Notes under the pieces: model-generated
Told to the model about the DNA's origin: nothing
Databases searched by the model: none
Seen by the model: the letters and a program-made list of their open reading frames with translations, nothing else
Shown: positions 25,144 to 32,152 of the stretch, in pieces
How positions within the stretch are numbered: position 1 is the stretch's first letter
Layout of the letters: each line of letters opens with the position of its first letter
Source: [Ruminococcus] lactaris ATCC 29176
GTDB lineage: Bacteria > Bacillota > Clostridia > Lachnospirales > Lachnospiraceae
Assembly: GCF_025152405.1 (NCBI RefSeq)
Contig: NZ_CP102292.1
Coordinates: 2,418,001-2,482,000, forward strand
Direction of reading: 5' to 3'
Length of the DNA stretch: 64,000 nt
Program-made: the position numbers and the translations under genes

Positions 25144-25188
25144 AAGTCCCCTTATATCACTGACGCATATCAGTGGATAAGGGGACTT
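25144..25188 (+). terminator. Long hairpin after the PIN-like gene
   Basis: AAGTCCCCTTAT (25144-25155) pairs with ATAAGGGGACTT (25177-25188), with an inner TCACTGA/TCAGTG stem. There is no long T-run after it, so it may terminate weakly or protect the 3' end. Confidence 0.55.
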
Positions 25189-25345
25189 ATCTCAATAATA
25201 ATAATATAACTTGAAAGTCTCTCTCCGGCATGATACTATATTTAATTAGCACATAATTATTCAGGCATCCCGTCTGCCATCATTTGAACATTGATTTATC
25301 TTATCATGGTCAGACACGATGCAAATACATCAGATAGGAGGATTT

Positions 25346-26743
25346 ATGAATCAGAAAATGAAAACTGCTCCTGCAGCAGAAAATAAAATGGGAACCATGC
25401 CTATTGGCAAACTGTTGTTCAACATGTCCCTGCCAATGATGATTTCCATGCTTGTGCAGGCACTTTATAACATTGTTGACAGTATCTTTGTAGCAAAATT
25501 ATCTGAAAATGCTCTTACGGCCGTATCTTTAGCATTCCCTTTACAGACATTGCTCATTGCAGTGGCAACCGGTACAGGTGTCGGTATGAATGCTTTACTC
25601 TCCAAAGCTCTTGGAGAACGCCGTTCCGACGAGGCTGATAAAATTGCCGTAAATACTGCATTTATTTACTTTCTGAGCTATCTTGTATTTTTGATACTCG
25701 GATTTACGATTGTAAAACCTTTCTACGCAAGTCAGATTGGAACCGCAGATGCAGAAATCATGGAAATGGGAATCGACTACTTAAGAACCGTCATGATCTT
25801 TTCCTTCGGACTGCTCTCCCAGATATTTTTTGAGCGTCTGCTTACCTCTACCGGAAGAACAATCTTCAGTATGACCTCACAATTATGTGGAGCGATTACG
25901 AATATTATTTTAGATCCGATCATGATCTTTGGATTACTCGGATGTCCCAAAATGGGCGTTACAGGTGCTGCTGCTGCAACCGTCATCGGACAGTGTGTCG
26001 CTGCAATCGTCGCATTCACCTGCAATCACAAGTTCAACCACGATGTAAAACTGCATTTTCGTGGTTTCCGCCCCAGTGCAAAGATCATTGGAACCATTTA
26101 TGCGATTGGTGTACCTTCGATTATCATGCAGTCCATCGGTTCTGTCATGACTTACTCCATGAACCGGATTCTGATCGAGTTTTCTTCAACCGCAACAGCC
26201 GTTTTTGGTGTGTACTTTAAACTGCAAAGTTTCTTCTTTATGCCACTGTTCGGGCTGAATAATGGAATTACACCGATCATAGCTTATAATTATGGTGCCA
26301 GAAACAGAAAACGTATGGTCAAAACCATCAGGCTCAGTCTGATCACGGCATTTTGTCTTACTTTTATTGGATTCCTCTGCTTTGAGGGAATCCCACAGAT
26401 CCTGCTTGGGATGTTCAACGCTTCAGAAGATATGCTCACGATCGGTATCCCGGCACTTCGTATTATCGGAATCCACTATCTGCTTGCATGGTTCTGTATC
26501 GTTTCCGGAACAGTATTCCAGGCTCTCGGTAAGGCAGTCTTCAGCATGATCGTATCCATCATGCGACAGCTTGTTGTGTTGATTCCTGCTGCTTACATTT
26601 TATCGAAGCTCGGCGGACTTCACGTTGTATGGTGGTCTTTCCCGATCGCAGAAATTGTTTCCCTTGTAGTATCACTCCTCTTCCTTTTAAGGATCAACCG
26701 GACAGTAATCTCCAAAATCCCGGATGGAAGTGATATTCTGTAA
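25346..26743 (+). CDS. MATE-family multidrug/sodium antiporter
   Basis: This 465-residue exporter starts at MNQKMKTAPAAENKMG, with TAGGAGG 5 bases upstream; a start nine codons earlier lacks a site. It has twelve predicted transmembrane helices in two homologous halves. The N-half signature is PIGKLLFNMSLPMMISMLVQALYNIVDSIFVAKLSENALTAVSLAFP, and the second half begins near GTIYAIGVPSIIMQSIGSVMTYSMNRIL. MATE proteins of this DinF/NorM-like group expel cationic drugs or metabolites using Na+ or H+. Its terminator lies inside the end of the convergent neighbour. Confidence 0.94.
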   Translation: MNQKMKTAPAAENKMGTMPIGKLLFNMSLPMMISMLVQALYNIVDSIFVAKLSENALTAVSLAFPLQTLLIAVATGTGVGMNALLSKALGERRSDEADKIAVNTAFIYFLSYLVFLILGFTIVKPFYASQIGTADAEIMEMGIDYLRTVMIFSFGLLSQIFFERLLTSTGRTIFSMTSQLCGAITNIILDPIMIFGLLGCPKMGVTGAAAATVIGQCVAAIVAFTCNHKFNHDVKLHFRGFRPSAKIIGTIYAIGVPSIIMQSIGSVMTYSMNRILIEFSSTATAVFGVYFKLQSFFFMPLFGLNNGITPIIAYNYGARNRKRMVKTIRLSLITAFCLTFIGFLCFEGIPQILLGMFNASEDMLTIGIPALRIIGIHYLLAWFCIVSGTVFQALGKAVFSMIVSIMRQLVVLIPAAYILSKLGGLHVVWWSFPIAEIVSLVVSLLFLLRINRTVISKIPDGSDIL

Positions 26744-26771
26744 AGATACTATCTCTGCCTGCTTTTCAAAG

Positions 26772-27350
26772 CTAAATATCGTCACTAATGTCGTATACCC
26801 GGCAATTACCCGACAATTCTGAATACCTTGCAAATAACGCAAGGTATTCTTTTTCTACTTCTGAAAAACTGCGGACTTTATAATTCAGTTCCATATGAAG
26901 CTGTGGTGCTTCGCCGGATTGTGGTTCTTTCAGGAGTCTTTTCAGATCATACCAAAGCATTGCACGATCTATTTCTTTTAATTGTATCTGTTCTTCTTCC
27001 GACAGGTCTGAGCCAAGAAATTTTTTATAAATCATACTGAGCAGTCGGTTTTCTCTTTCCTGATATTCCGGTAATTCTTTCTTAAACGGTGCCGGCACAT
27101 CCGACAGATAACACTCACTTGCATCATGGAGCAGACATGCAAGTATCATACGCTCTGAAAATCCTCTCGCTGCTGCCTCTTTTGCACAGCAGATACAATG
27201 CTCTCCCACAGACCAGAATGTCTGCACATGCCCATTTCCCCTGCAGATCAGCGACAGAGCATGGGCAATATCCTGTATTCTGATCAAATCTGAATCTGGC
27301 TCTGTCGGTCTGAAATGTAATCCTGTATAGGTGGTTATATATTCACTCAT
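26772..27350 (-). CDS. HD-domain phosphohydrolase (YfbR-like)
   Basis: This 192-residue HD-domain protein has RIQDIAHALSLICRGNGHV, the first metal ligand in WSVGEHCICCAKEA, the HD pair in CLLHDASECYLSDVPAPFKKEL and a later Asp in EIDRAMLWYDLKRLL. It resembles YfbR-type deoxynucleoside 5'-monophosphatases, but is divergent. It is convergent with the MATE gene and is followed upstream on the same strand by a 90-residue protein, possibly one transcript. Confidence 0.85.
   Translation of the reverse strand: MSEYITTYTGLHFRPTEPDSDLIRIQDIAHALSLICRGNGHVQTFWSVGEHCICCAKEAAARGFSERMILACLLHDASECYLSDVPAPFKKELPEYQERENRLLSMIYKKFLGSDLSEEEQIQLKEIDRAMLWYDLKRLLKEPQSGEAPQLHMELNYKVRSFSEVEKEYLALFARYSELSGNCRVYDISDDI
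26821..26854 (+). terminator. Terminator of the MATE gene inside the HD gene
   Basis: GAATACCTTG (26821-26830) pairs perfectly with CAAGGTATTC (26840-26849), followed by TTTTT on the plus strand. It lies in the 3' coding end of the convergent HD gene, 78 bases after the MATE stop. Confidence 0.8.
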
Positions 27351-27370
27351 CGTATTCCTGCTTTTCCTTC

Positions 27371-27643
27371 CTACAACCCTTCCCGATATATTTTATTGAT
27401 CGTTGTCTGTGCATGTTCCAATTCTTTTTTCTGAATGATTGCATTCCGGTCGCTTAAAATCGCCAGCATTTCATCTACAACATCCTCCGGTCTCGGTTCT
27501 GATATCCTGTAAAGATACCCCAGCATCCGGGTTGCAGTGTAATCGGTATTCATCTGCCTGTATGCAATTTCCCGGCAAAAATCTTCCGGATATCCCTTAA
27601 GCTGCAGGGCATCATATAATTCATCCTGTCTTGACTCAGCCAT
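27371..27643 (-). CDS. Small conserved protein of unknown function
   Basis: This 90-residue acidic, helical protein (MAESRQDELYDALQLKGYPEDFCREIAYRQMN..., ending TTINKIYREGL) has good codon use and a GGAGGAACAGG-type site before the ATG. No recognised domain. It lies 20 bases upstream of the HD hydrolase on the same strand, so the two probably share a transcript. A helical DNA-binding or adaptor role cannot be judged. Confidence 0.65.
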   Translation of the reverse strand: MAESRQDELYDALQLKGYPEDFCREIAYRQMNTDYTATRMLGYLYRISEPRPEDVVDEMLAILSDRNAIIQKKELEHAQTTINKIYREGL

Positions 27644-27744
27644 CCTGTTCCTCCTGTTCTGTCCCTGTTATCCTGTTCTTTTTACTGTCACTTATTTGAT
27701 TTCAGATGTATTTTCATTATCCTGTTCTGTCAGACAGTTTATTT

Positions 27745-28743
27745 TTATTGTGGTAACTGATATTGTCCCATCAGTCTTTCACACTCCGCCTTCATCTGGT
27801 TCACAACTTCCTCCGGTCCTACAATCTTAATTCCTTCTCCAAGAGAGAAGATCCAGCCAAGAAACTGTCTGCTCACATGCACATCCACCTTCACCGTAAA
27901 ATGCTCTTCATCTGTCGGAATCATCATCACATCTTTTCCAAAACGATCAATAATCACACCCGCCAGTCGATTATCCACCTGCATTTTTACAGTCTGTTCT
28001 TTACCTCTGAACATTCCGAAACTCTTCTTTGCATAGTCTGCCATATCCAGCTTTTTAAAATATTCTTTTCCCTCTCTGCTTTCATTTGACATTCTGATAT
28101 GAAGCATCTTGTCTACCCGGTAATGCTTGATCTGTTCCGCTTCTGAATCATAACCGACCAGATAGTAATTTTCATCATCCCATGAAAGTCCCCATGGACT
28201 GATATGATACCATGCCCCATTATGCCGCAATTCCATTTCTTTTTTTACATTCCACTGATAATACTGGAATTTGATCTTTTTATTCTCGGATATCGCATTA
28301 TGAATTGCATCTACCGTATAATAGATACTCTCATTCATTGTCTTGATTCTTCCGGACACAAATACCTGACGCTGCAACTCTTGTGCATCGTATTTGCTGA
28401 CCAGCGTCTCCAGTTTTTTGATCAGTCTGTTGGTCTTTTTCTCCGTAATGAATTTCGAGGACTGAATCGCATCTACCAGAAGCTTCAATTCCGGAAGTTC
28501 AAATGCCCGGCTTACCACATGATAATGATAACGATTCCCGATCGGCTCTCCCTCTACCTCAATCCCAAGAATACTCAGATCACGCAAGTCTGCATACACG
28601 CTTTTCCGATCTGCTGTTACATCATATTTTGCCAGCTCTTCTATAATCTCCGGCATGGTGATATAATGATCATCATCTGTCTGTTCCATCATGATCTGAG
28701 CCAGCCGGTATAATTTAAATTTCTGATTACTTCCTCTTGGCAC
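27745..28743 (-). CDS. WYL-domain transcription regulator (cassette 1)
   Basis: This 332-residue protein starts at a GTG (28743), 8 bases after AGGAGG. The equivalent position in the paralogue at 52414-53403 is an ATG, which confirms the start. It has an N-terminal winged HTH (residues 8-75, FKLYRLAQIMMEQTDDDHYITMPEIIEEL), a linker, a WYL domain (about 140-230, IKFQYYQWNVKKEMELRHNGAWYHISPWGLSW) and a C-terminal WCX-like extension (about 250-330). WYL proteins of this layout (PafBC, BrxR, CapW) often repress phage-defence operons and sense nucleic-acid ligands. No defence gene follows here; the regulator is left alone with a HIRAN gene. Confidence 0.9.
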   Translation of the reverse strand: MPRGSNQKFKLYRLAQIMMEQTDDDHYITMPEIIEELAKYDVTADRKSVYADLRDLSILGIEVEGEPIGNRYHYHVVSRAFELPELKLLVDAIQSSKFITEKKTNRLIKKLETLVSKYDAQELQRQVFVSGRIKTMNESIYYTVDAIHNAISENKKIKFQYYQWNVKKEMELRHNGAWYHISPWGLSWDDENYYLVGYDSEAEQIKHYRVDKMLHIRMSNESREGKEYFKKLDMADYAKKSFGMFRGKEQTVKMQVDNRLAGVIIDRFGKDVMMIPTDEEHFTVKVDVHVSRQFLGWIFSLGEGIKIVGPEEVVNQMKAECERLMGQYQLPQ

Positions 28744-28813
28744 TTTCCCCGCCTCCTGTTCATCATAATTTAGATATATCAACGATATCATCAGTATATC
28801 ATAAGTAGCGGGA

Positions 28814-28930
28814 CTACAGATGAAATTTTCTTCTTATATTCAGGATCATCCAGCTCAAGAATCTCTGCATATTTCTATTCATTGCTTTGTTCTCATAATA
28901 AATTTTTCTTAACATATCTTTATTTTTCAT
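28814..28930 (-). pseudogene. Truncated copy of the 85-residue WYL-cassette protein
   Basis: The ATG at 28930 opens MKNKDMLRKIYYENKAMNRNMQR, which matches residues 1-23 of the protein at 53929-54186, then diverges and stops at 28814. In another frame the last part reads ILELDDPEYKKKISSVV, so two sequences have been joined. It shows that cassette 1 once had the same gene order as cassette 2. Confidence 0.75.
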
Positions 28931-28935
28931 CACTC

Positions 28936-29256
28936 TTATTCCTCCTCTTCTTTTACCAGACTCTTCTTACAGATTTTACAAATAGTTCCAACTGATGTGA
29001 TCAGCAGCACCTTGGCATATGCAACATCTCCAATCTTATCATAGAGACGTCCGGCACTCATTGATTCACCAATCACGGTATAAGGACTATTTGCCACATA
29101 CCCGATTTTTCCAAGGCCTTTATAAGTAACTTTGATTGCTTCCTTGTCATATTCATTATCCGGCTCTTTCTCCAGTCGGATTTTCATTCCCTTTTCAAGA
29201 AAATCATTTCCAAAATAATGCTTTGTTCCTGTCAGTGTGATAAATACTTTTGTCAT
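28936..29256 (-). CDS. HIRAN-domain protein (cassette 1)
   Basis: This 106-residue protein is one HIRAN domain, MTKVFITLTGTKHYFGNDFLEKGMKIRLEKEPDNEYDKEAIKVTY with GKIGYVANSPYTV, plus a short tail with a CKICKKS cysteine pair. HIRAN domains bind single-stranded 3' DNA ends in HLTF/Rad5 and occur alone in bacterial DNA-processing and defence neighbourhoods. It is nearly identical to the protein at 54176-54514, and both lie upstream of a WYL regulator. GGAGG precedes the ATG. Confidence 0.88.
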   Translation of the reverse strand: MTKVFITLTGTKHYFGNDFLEKGMKIRLEKEPDNEYDKEAIKVTYKGLGKIGYVANSPYTVIGESMSAGRLYDKIGDVAYAKVLLITSVGTICKICKKSLVKEEEE

Positions 29257-29271
29257 CGTAATTGCTCCTCC

Positions 29272-29505
29272 TTAGAAATCATATTCATCCGGATCCAATC
29301 CGGCATCTTCCAGTACTTCTCTTCGTTCATCTGTATCCATAAACTCCAACTCGTCCGGATCCAGTCCAGATAACTCCAGTTCCGTCCGTTCTTCAGAATC
29401 ATCCTTCAGCAATTCATTCAGAAAAATAAATTCCATTGTACTTTCTAGCAGACTGATATTTCCATCATGGTTTAAATCAAACATACTTCCGAATATTCCT
29501 TTCAT
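29272..29505 (-). CDS. Small acidic protein with an EF-hand-like motif
   Basis: This 77-residue protein is very acidic. Residues 9-21 (FDLNHDGNISLLE) fit an EF-hand/dockerin calcium loop. Two short repeats follow, ELSGLDPDELEFMD and EDAGLDPDEYDF. Nothing indicates secretion. It lies between the HIRAN gene and a 33-residue frame, all closely spaced on the minus strand, so it belongs to cassette 1. No equivalent is present in cassette 2. Function unknown. Confidence 0.65.
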   Translation of the reverse strand: MKGIFGSMFDLNHDGNISLLESTMEFIFLNELLKDDSEERTELELSGLDPDELEFMDTDERREVLEDAGLDPDEYDF

Positions 29506-29517
29506 AATAGCACCACC

Positions 29518-29619
29518 TTAATCCTTCATGTATTCATAGTAATCGGATTCGCTGGCAAACAAGATATATTTACCATCTACCAATCCCATGTAACCATCAC
29601 CTGTGTTAAATCCTTTCAT
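29518..29619 (-). CDS. 33-residue small protein
   Basis: An ATG at 29619 with GGAGG eight bases upstream opens MKGFNTGDGYMGLVDGKYI, followed by LFASESDYYEYMKD. The next gene starts 12 bases further on. The good ribosome site and the position as first gene of cassette 1 make it plausible; no family recognised. Confidence 0.5.
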   Translation of the reverse strand: MKGFNTGDGYMGLVDGKYILFASESDYYEYMKD

Positions 29620-29675
29620 TGCCCACTCCTCCATTTCCGTGAATTTTATGATTTAATCTTCTTTGATGATTACAG

Positions 29676-29700
29676 TTTATACCAATAGGTGGGGTATAAA
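29676..29700. promoter_or_regulatory. WYL-cassette operator-like inverted repeat (cassette 1)
   Basis: TTTATACC (29676-29683) and GGTATAAA (29693-29700) form a perfect inverted repeat around AATAGGTGG. The central ATAGGTGGG core recurs upstream of cassette 2 (54563) and of the second WYL gene (53444). Confidence 0.5.
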
Positions 29701-29792
29701 AATCCCTGCTTTTTTTACGACTATTCTTCTATGTTAAAAGACCCAGAATACCTTTTTCTGAGCCTTTCATAACTTCCATAGCAACAATGTGC

Positions 29793-29821
29793 TTGTTGTT
29801 TCTTAATGCTTCAAGTATAAT
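29793..29821 (+). promoter_or_regulatory. Promoter of the XRE gene
   Basis: TTGTTG (29793-29798), 17 bases, then a perfect TATAAT (29816-29821) lie about 90 bases before the ATG at 29909. Confidence 0.65.
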
Positions 29822-29908
29822 AAAATTCATAAAGAAAATACGCGTACAGCATGCGGAGTTACCGCCCGATAATCCTCATGTTTTGCGATATACAGGGAGG
29901 TTATTCTC

Positions 29909-30424
29909 ATGGGGAAACAATCTACGAGAGAAAATAAGACAATTTATCAGATTTGCCGGGAAGAAGCCGGTCTTACAAGATCAGAAGCCAGTGAAAAAAT
30001 GACTGCTGTTTCTGATTCTAAAATTGAAAAATTTGAATATGAAATACAAGAGCCTACACCTTACGATATTATCCAGATGGCCGACGCTTACAGACGACCG
30101 GATCTCTGTAACTATTACTGCTCTCATAAGTGTGAAATCGGACATCGCTATGTTCCGGAAGTCGAAGTTACCGACTTATCCAATATAATCCTGGAAACCA
30201 TTGCCAGTTTAAATGAAATCAATCCTCTGACTACACGCCTGATCCAGATTGCCCGTGACGGTAGAATCAGCGACGATGAAATCAGGGATTTTGCTTTTAT
30301 CAGCAATAAGTTGGATGAGATTTCTCTGGCAATAGATTCCCTGAATCTTTGGGTTGATAAGACAGCCGGAGAACAGGGACTGAACATTGAATTGTTCCGA
30401 GAAGAAAAAGAAAAACAGAAATAA
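29909..30424 (+). CDS. XRE-family DNA-binding protein
   Basis: This 171-residue protein starts after AGGGAGG. The N-terminal HTH is YQICREEAGLTRSEASEKM with KIEKFEYEIQEPTPYDIIQMADAY. Then comes a CNYYCSHKCEIGHRYVPEV segment with three cysteines and a histidine that might bind a metal, and a C-terminal helical dimerisation region (about 90-165). Similar phage- or element-borne proteins occur singly in Lachnospiraceae. Target unknown. It is divergent from cassette 1. Confidence 0.82.
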   Translation: MGKQSTRENKTIYQICREEAGLTRSEASEKMTAVSDSKIEKFEYEIQEPTPYDIIQMADAYRRPDLCNYYCSHKCEIGHRYVPEVEVTDLSNIILETIASLNEINPLTTRLIQIARDGRISDDEIRDFAFISNKLDEISLAIDSLNLWVDKTAGEQGLNIELFREEKEKQK

Positions 30425-30437
30425 GTGCGAAAAAGCA

Positions 30438-30468
30438 AGGCAGCGAACCTATTTATGGTTCACTGCCT
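30438..30468. terminator. Terminator between convergent genes
   Basis: AGGCAG(C)GAACC (30438-30449) pairs with GGTTC(A)CTGCCT (30457-30468), followed by CTCTTCTTT. It ends the XRE transcript and overlaps the last codons of the convergent membrane protein. Confidence 0.7.
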
Positions 30469-30680
30469 CTCTTCTTTACATACACTGCGATGACTCCACC
30501 GATGATCAGCAGTGGAAATTCAATATACATCAGTCCACCAACAACCATACCCATTAAGATAACGGGAAAGAATACTACTGTACAGAGCAATTTCAGAATT
30601 CCCCACGATGTTTTTATACCAAATATAAAGAATTTTCCAATAAACCAGATCATACAAATTGCAAATAATAATGATAACAT
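30453..30680 (-). CDS. Small membrane protein
   Basis: This 75-residue, strongly hydrophobic protein has two or three transmembrane segments (MLSLLFAICMIWFIGKFFIFG, LKLLCTVVFFPVILMGMVVGGLMY, FPLLIIGGVIAVYVKKRG). The start is preceded by AAAAGGAG. No family recognised beyond its membrane nature. It is followed upstream by a 42-residue frame on the same strand. Confidence 0.65.
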   Translation of the reverse strand: MLSLLFAICMIWFIGKFFIFGIKTSWGILKLLCTVVFFPVILMGMVVGGLMYIEFPLLIIGGVIAVYVKKRGSEP

Positions 30681-30718
30681 ATTCTACTCCTTTTGGCTCC
30701 TGTTCTGATTGATGCCAT

Positions 30719-30847
30719 TCATTTTTTCTGCCGTTTTTCTGCTATAAATTCAGATGCATTTCTCACACAAATTTTACTACTGAATTTTGGATTTTTCTCT
30801 ATCTTTTCAATCATCCGAATTAACTTTATTCTCCGTGCTGTATCCAT
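30719..30847 (-). CDS. Small basic protein, 42 residues
   Basis: The ATG at 30847 follows TGAGGTAAGCAG and opens MDTARRIKLIRMIEKIEKNP, ending FIAEKRQKK. Similar short proteins with the MDTARRIKL start are frequent in Clostridia, often longer, so this one may be a shortened version. Helical and basic; function unknown. Confidence 0.5.
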   Translation of the reverse strand: MDTARRIKLIRMIEKIEKNPKFSSKICVRNASEFIAEKRQKK

Positions 30848-31053
30848 CTGCTTACCTCATTCTAACAGTTCTGCCTTTTGATATTGTCAGTATAACCAGA
30901 TAACTTTTCAAAATATATACCTGATGCAAAGAATTTAACGTATGTAATTCTCAATTTTCGAGGAATTCCTTCGTTTTATTTTTTTCTCTCTTATAGTGGT
31001 TCAGTTTCATACCAGCACCTTTCACCATCTGATTTCCTTCATCGTCAAAGGAT

Positions 31054-31088
31054 AAAAAAGACCATCTACGATTTTACGGTAAATGATC
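31054..31088 (-). terminator. Terminator after the relE remnant
   Basis: GACCATCTAC (31060-31069) and GTAAATGATC (31079-31088) pair with two wobble positions. On the minus strand the stem is followed by T6. About 20 bases past the toxin stop. Confidence 0.7.
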
Positions 31089-31109
31089 TTTTCATCGTTA
31101 ATATTCAAT

Positions 31110-31370
31110 TTATATCATTCTGTTTTCATAATCTTGCAACTCATGGAAAATGTCATCCACATATACAACATCATCTTCTATTCTGTACAGCATGAAATAT
31201 CTGTGCTTTTGAAAATTTATTCGATGGTATCCCAGACTCTGTAAGCGTGGATTATCACATGTTTTCATATTTCCTGCTACATGTTTTAACAGTTCTACAG
31301 TATCCTCAAAATCATCAAGCACATTCTTCGCCGCTTGCTTATGATTGTTCCAGTCTTTGAAGCATCTCAT
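31110..31370 (-). pseudogene. RelE/ParE-type toxin lacking its N-terminus
   Basis: The reading frame (86 residues) shows the RelE middle and end: QAAKNVLDDFEDTVELLKHV, LGYHRINFQKHRYFMLYRIEDDVVYVDDIFHELQDYENRMI. The usual first 20 residues, which form strand 1 and helix 1 (a pattern like YxIxxTxxAxxDLxxI), are absent. The frame instead starts inside the antitoxin sequence. An internal deletion has joined the two genes, so toxicity is doubtful. Confidence 0.7.
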
Positions 31371-31557
31371 CTTCTATCATAGATGTATATGGATTATGCA
31401 CTGTTCTTTTTATTTCAAATGGGAATCCGTTATATGCAACAGCCTGTGTTAAAAACATTCTTATTGCAGACGTTGTATCTGTTCCAAGATCCTTAAAAAG
31501 CTGATCTGATTTACTCTTTAAATCATCGTCTACCCTGATTTGAATTGTACTTGCCAT
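31339..31557 (-). CDS. RelB/DinJ-family antitoxin, C-terminally shortened
   Basis: This 72-residue protein starts at MASTIQIRVDDDLKSKSDQLF (ATG 31557, ribosome site GGAGGTATCTAAA). The ribbon-helix-helix residues and SAIRMFLTQAVAYNGFPFEIK are typical DinJ. It ends LQRLEQS, some 15 residues before the usual end, and overlaps the toxin remnant by 32 bases in another frame. It may still bind DNA but may have lost part of the toxin-wrapping tail. Confidence 0.75.
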   Translation of the reverse strand: MASTIQIRVDDDLKSKSDQLFKDLGTDTTSAIRMFLTQAVAYNGFPFEIKRTVHNPYTSMIEDEMLQRLEQS

Positions 31558-31689
31558 TTTAGATACCTCCATTTCTTTTTCTTTTATTATAATGCCATAT
31601 CATTGCTAATTCAATACATTTGTAACGATATTCATCAGGTGTAAGCGGTAAATTCTTTTCCGACCATTCCGAAACAAGCTCCGGGTGCA

Positions 31690-31890
31690 GTCTCCCCGTC
31701 CCGATTTGTAATTGGCACAGCGGAAATGCTCCTGATTTCGCATCATGCTTTTGGCGGCTGAGAAATGCAGTTTTGCACCGCAGTCGGGACAGTATACCAG
31801 CCCCGAAAACAGGCTCGTCCTTCCGGTCTTGGTCGGTCTGCGGCGGTGTGCGTTGCAGCATAAGTGCAGGGGCGATATGATGGGGATATA
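31690..31890 (-). pseudogene. Serine recombinase zinc-ribbon fragment
   Basis: The minus-strand frame reads RRRPTKTGRTSLFSGLVYCPD, CGAKLHFSAAKSMMRNQEHFRCANYKSGRGDCT. This is the recombinase zinc beta-ribbon of large serine integrases (TnpX-like), with its CxxC...C...C pattern. Neither the catalytic N-terminus nor the coiled-coil C-terminus is present, and the flanking residues are unrelated. A relic of an excised transposon or ICE. Confidence 0.78.
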
Positions 31891-32152
31891 AGTCAAAGCA
31901 CACAAAAAGCGAGCTGTAACTCACTTGCATAAGTACAGCCCGCCGCCTGTGTTGCTATATACCTTTTTGTCTTTTGAAAACCTCCGGAAGCATTTTTAAT
32001 ACCCTTTTCATTTTGATCTCCGTACCATAATTGCGTTCATTTTTAATTCTTTCTCCTTCTCAATACGATTAGTAGCTCAGCCGTCTTTTTCTAACAATAT
32101 TCAATGATGTAGAATCTTTGCTGATTTCCCTATCGAAATCAGTCGGAACAGC

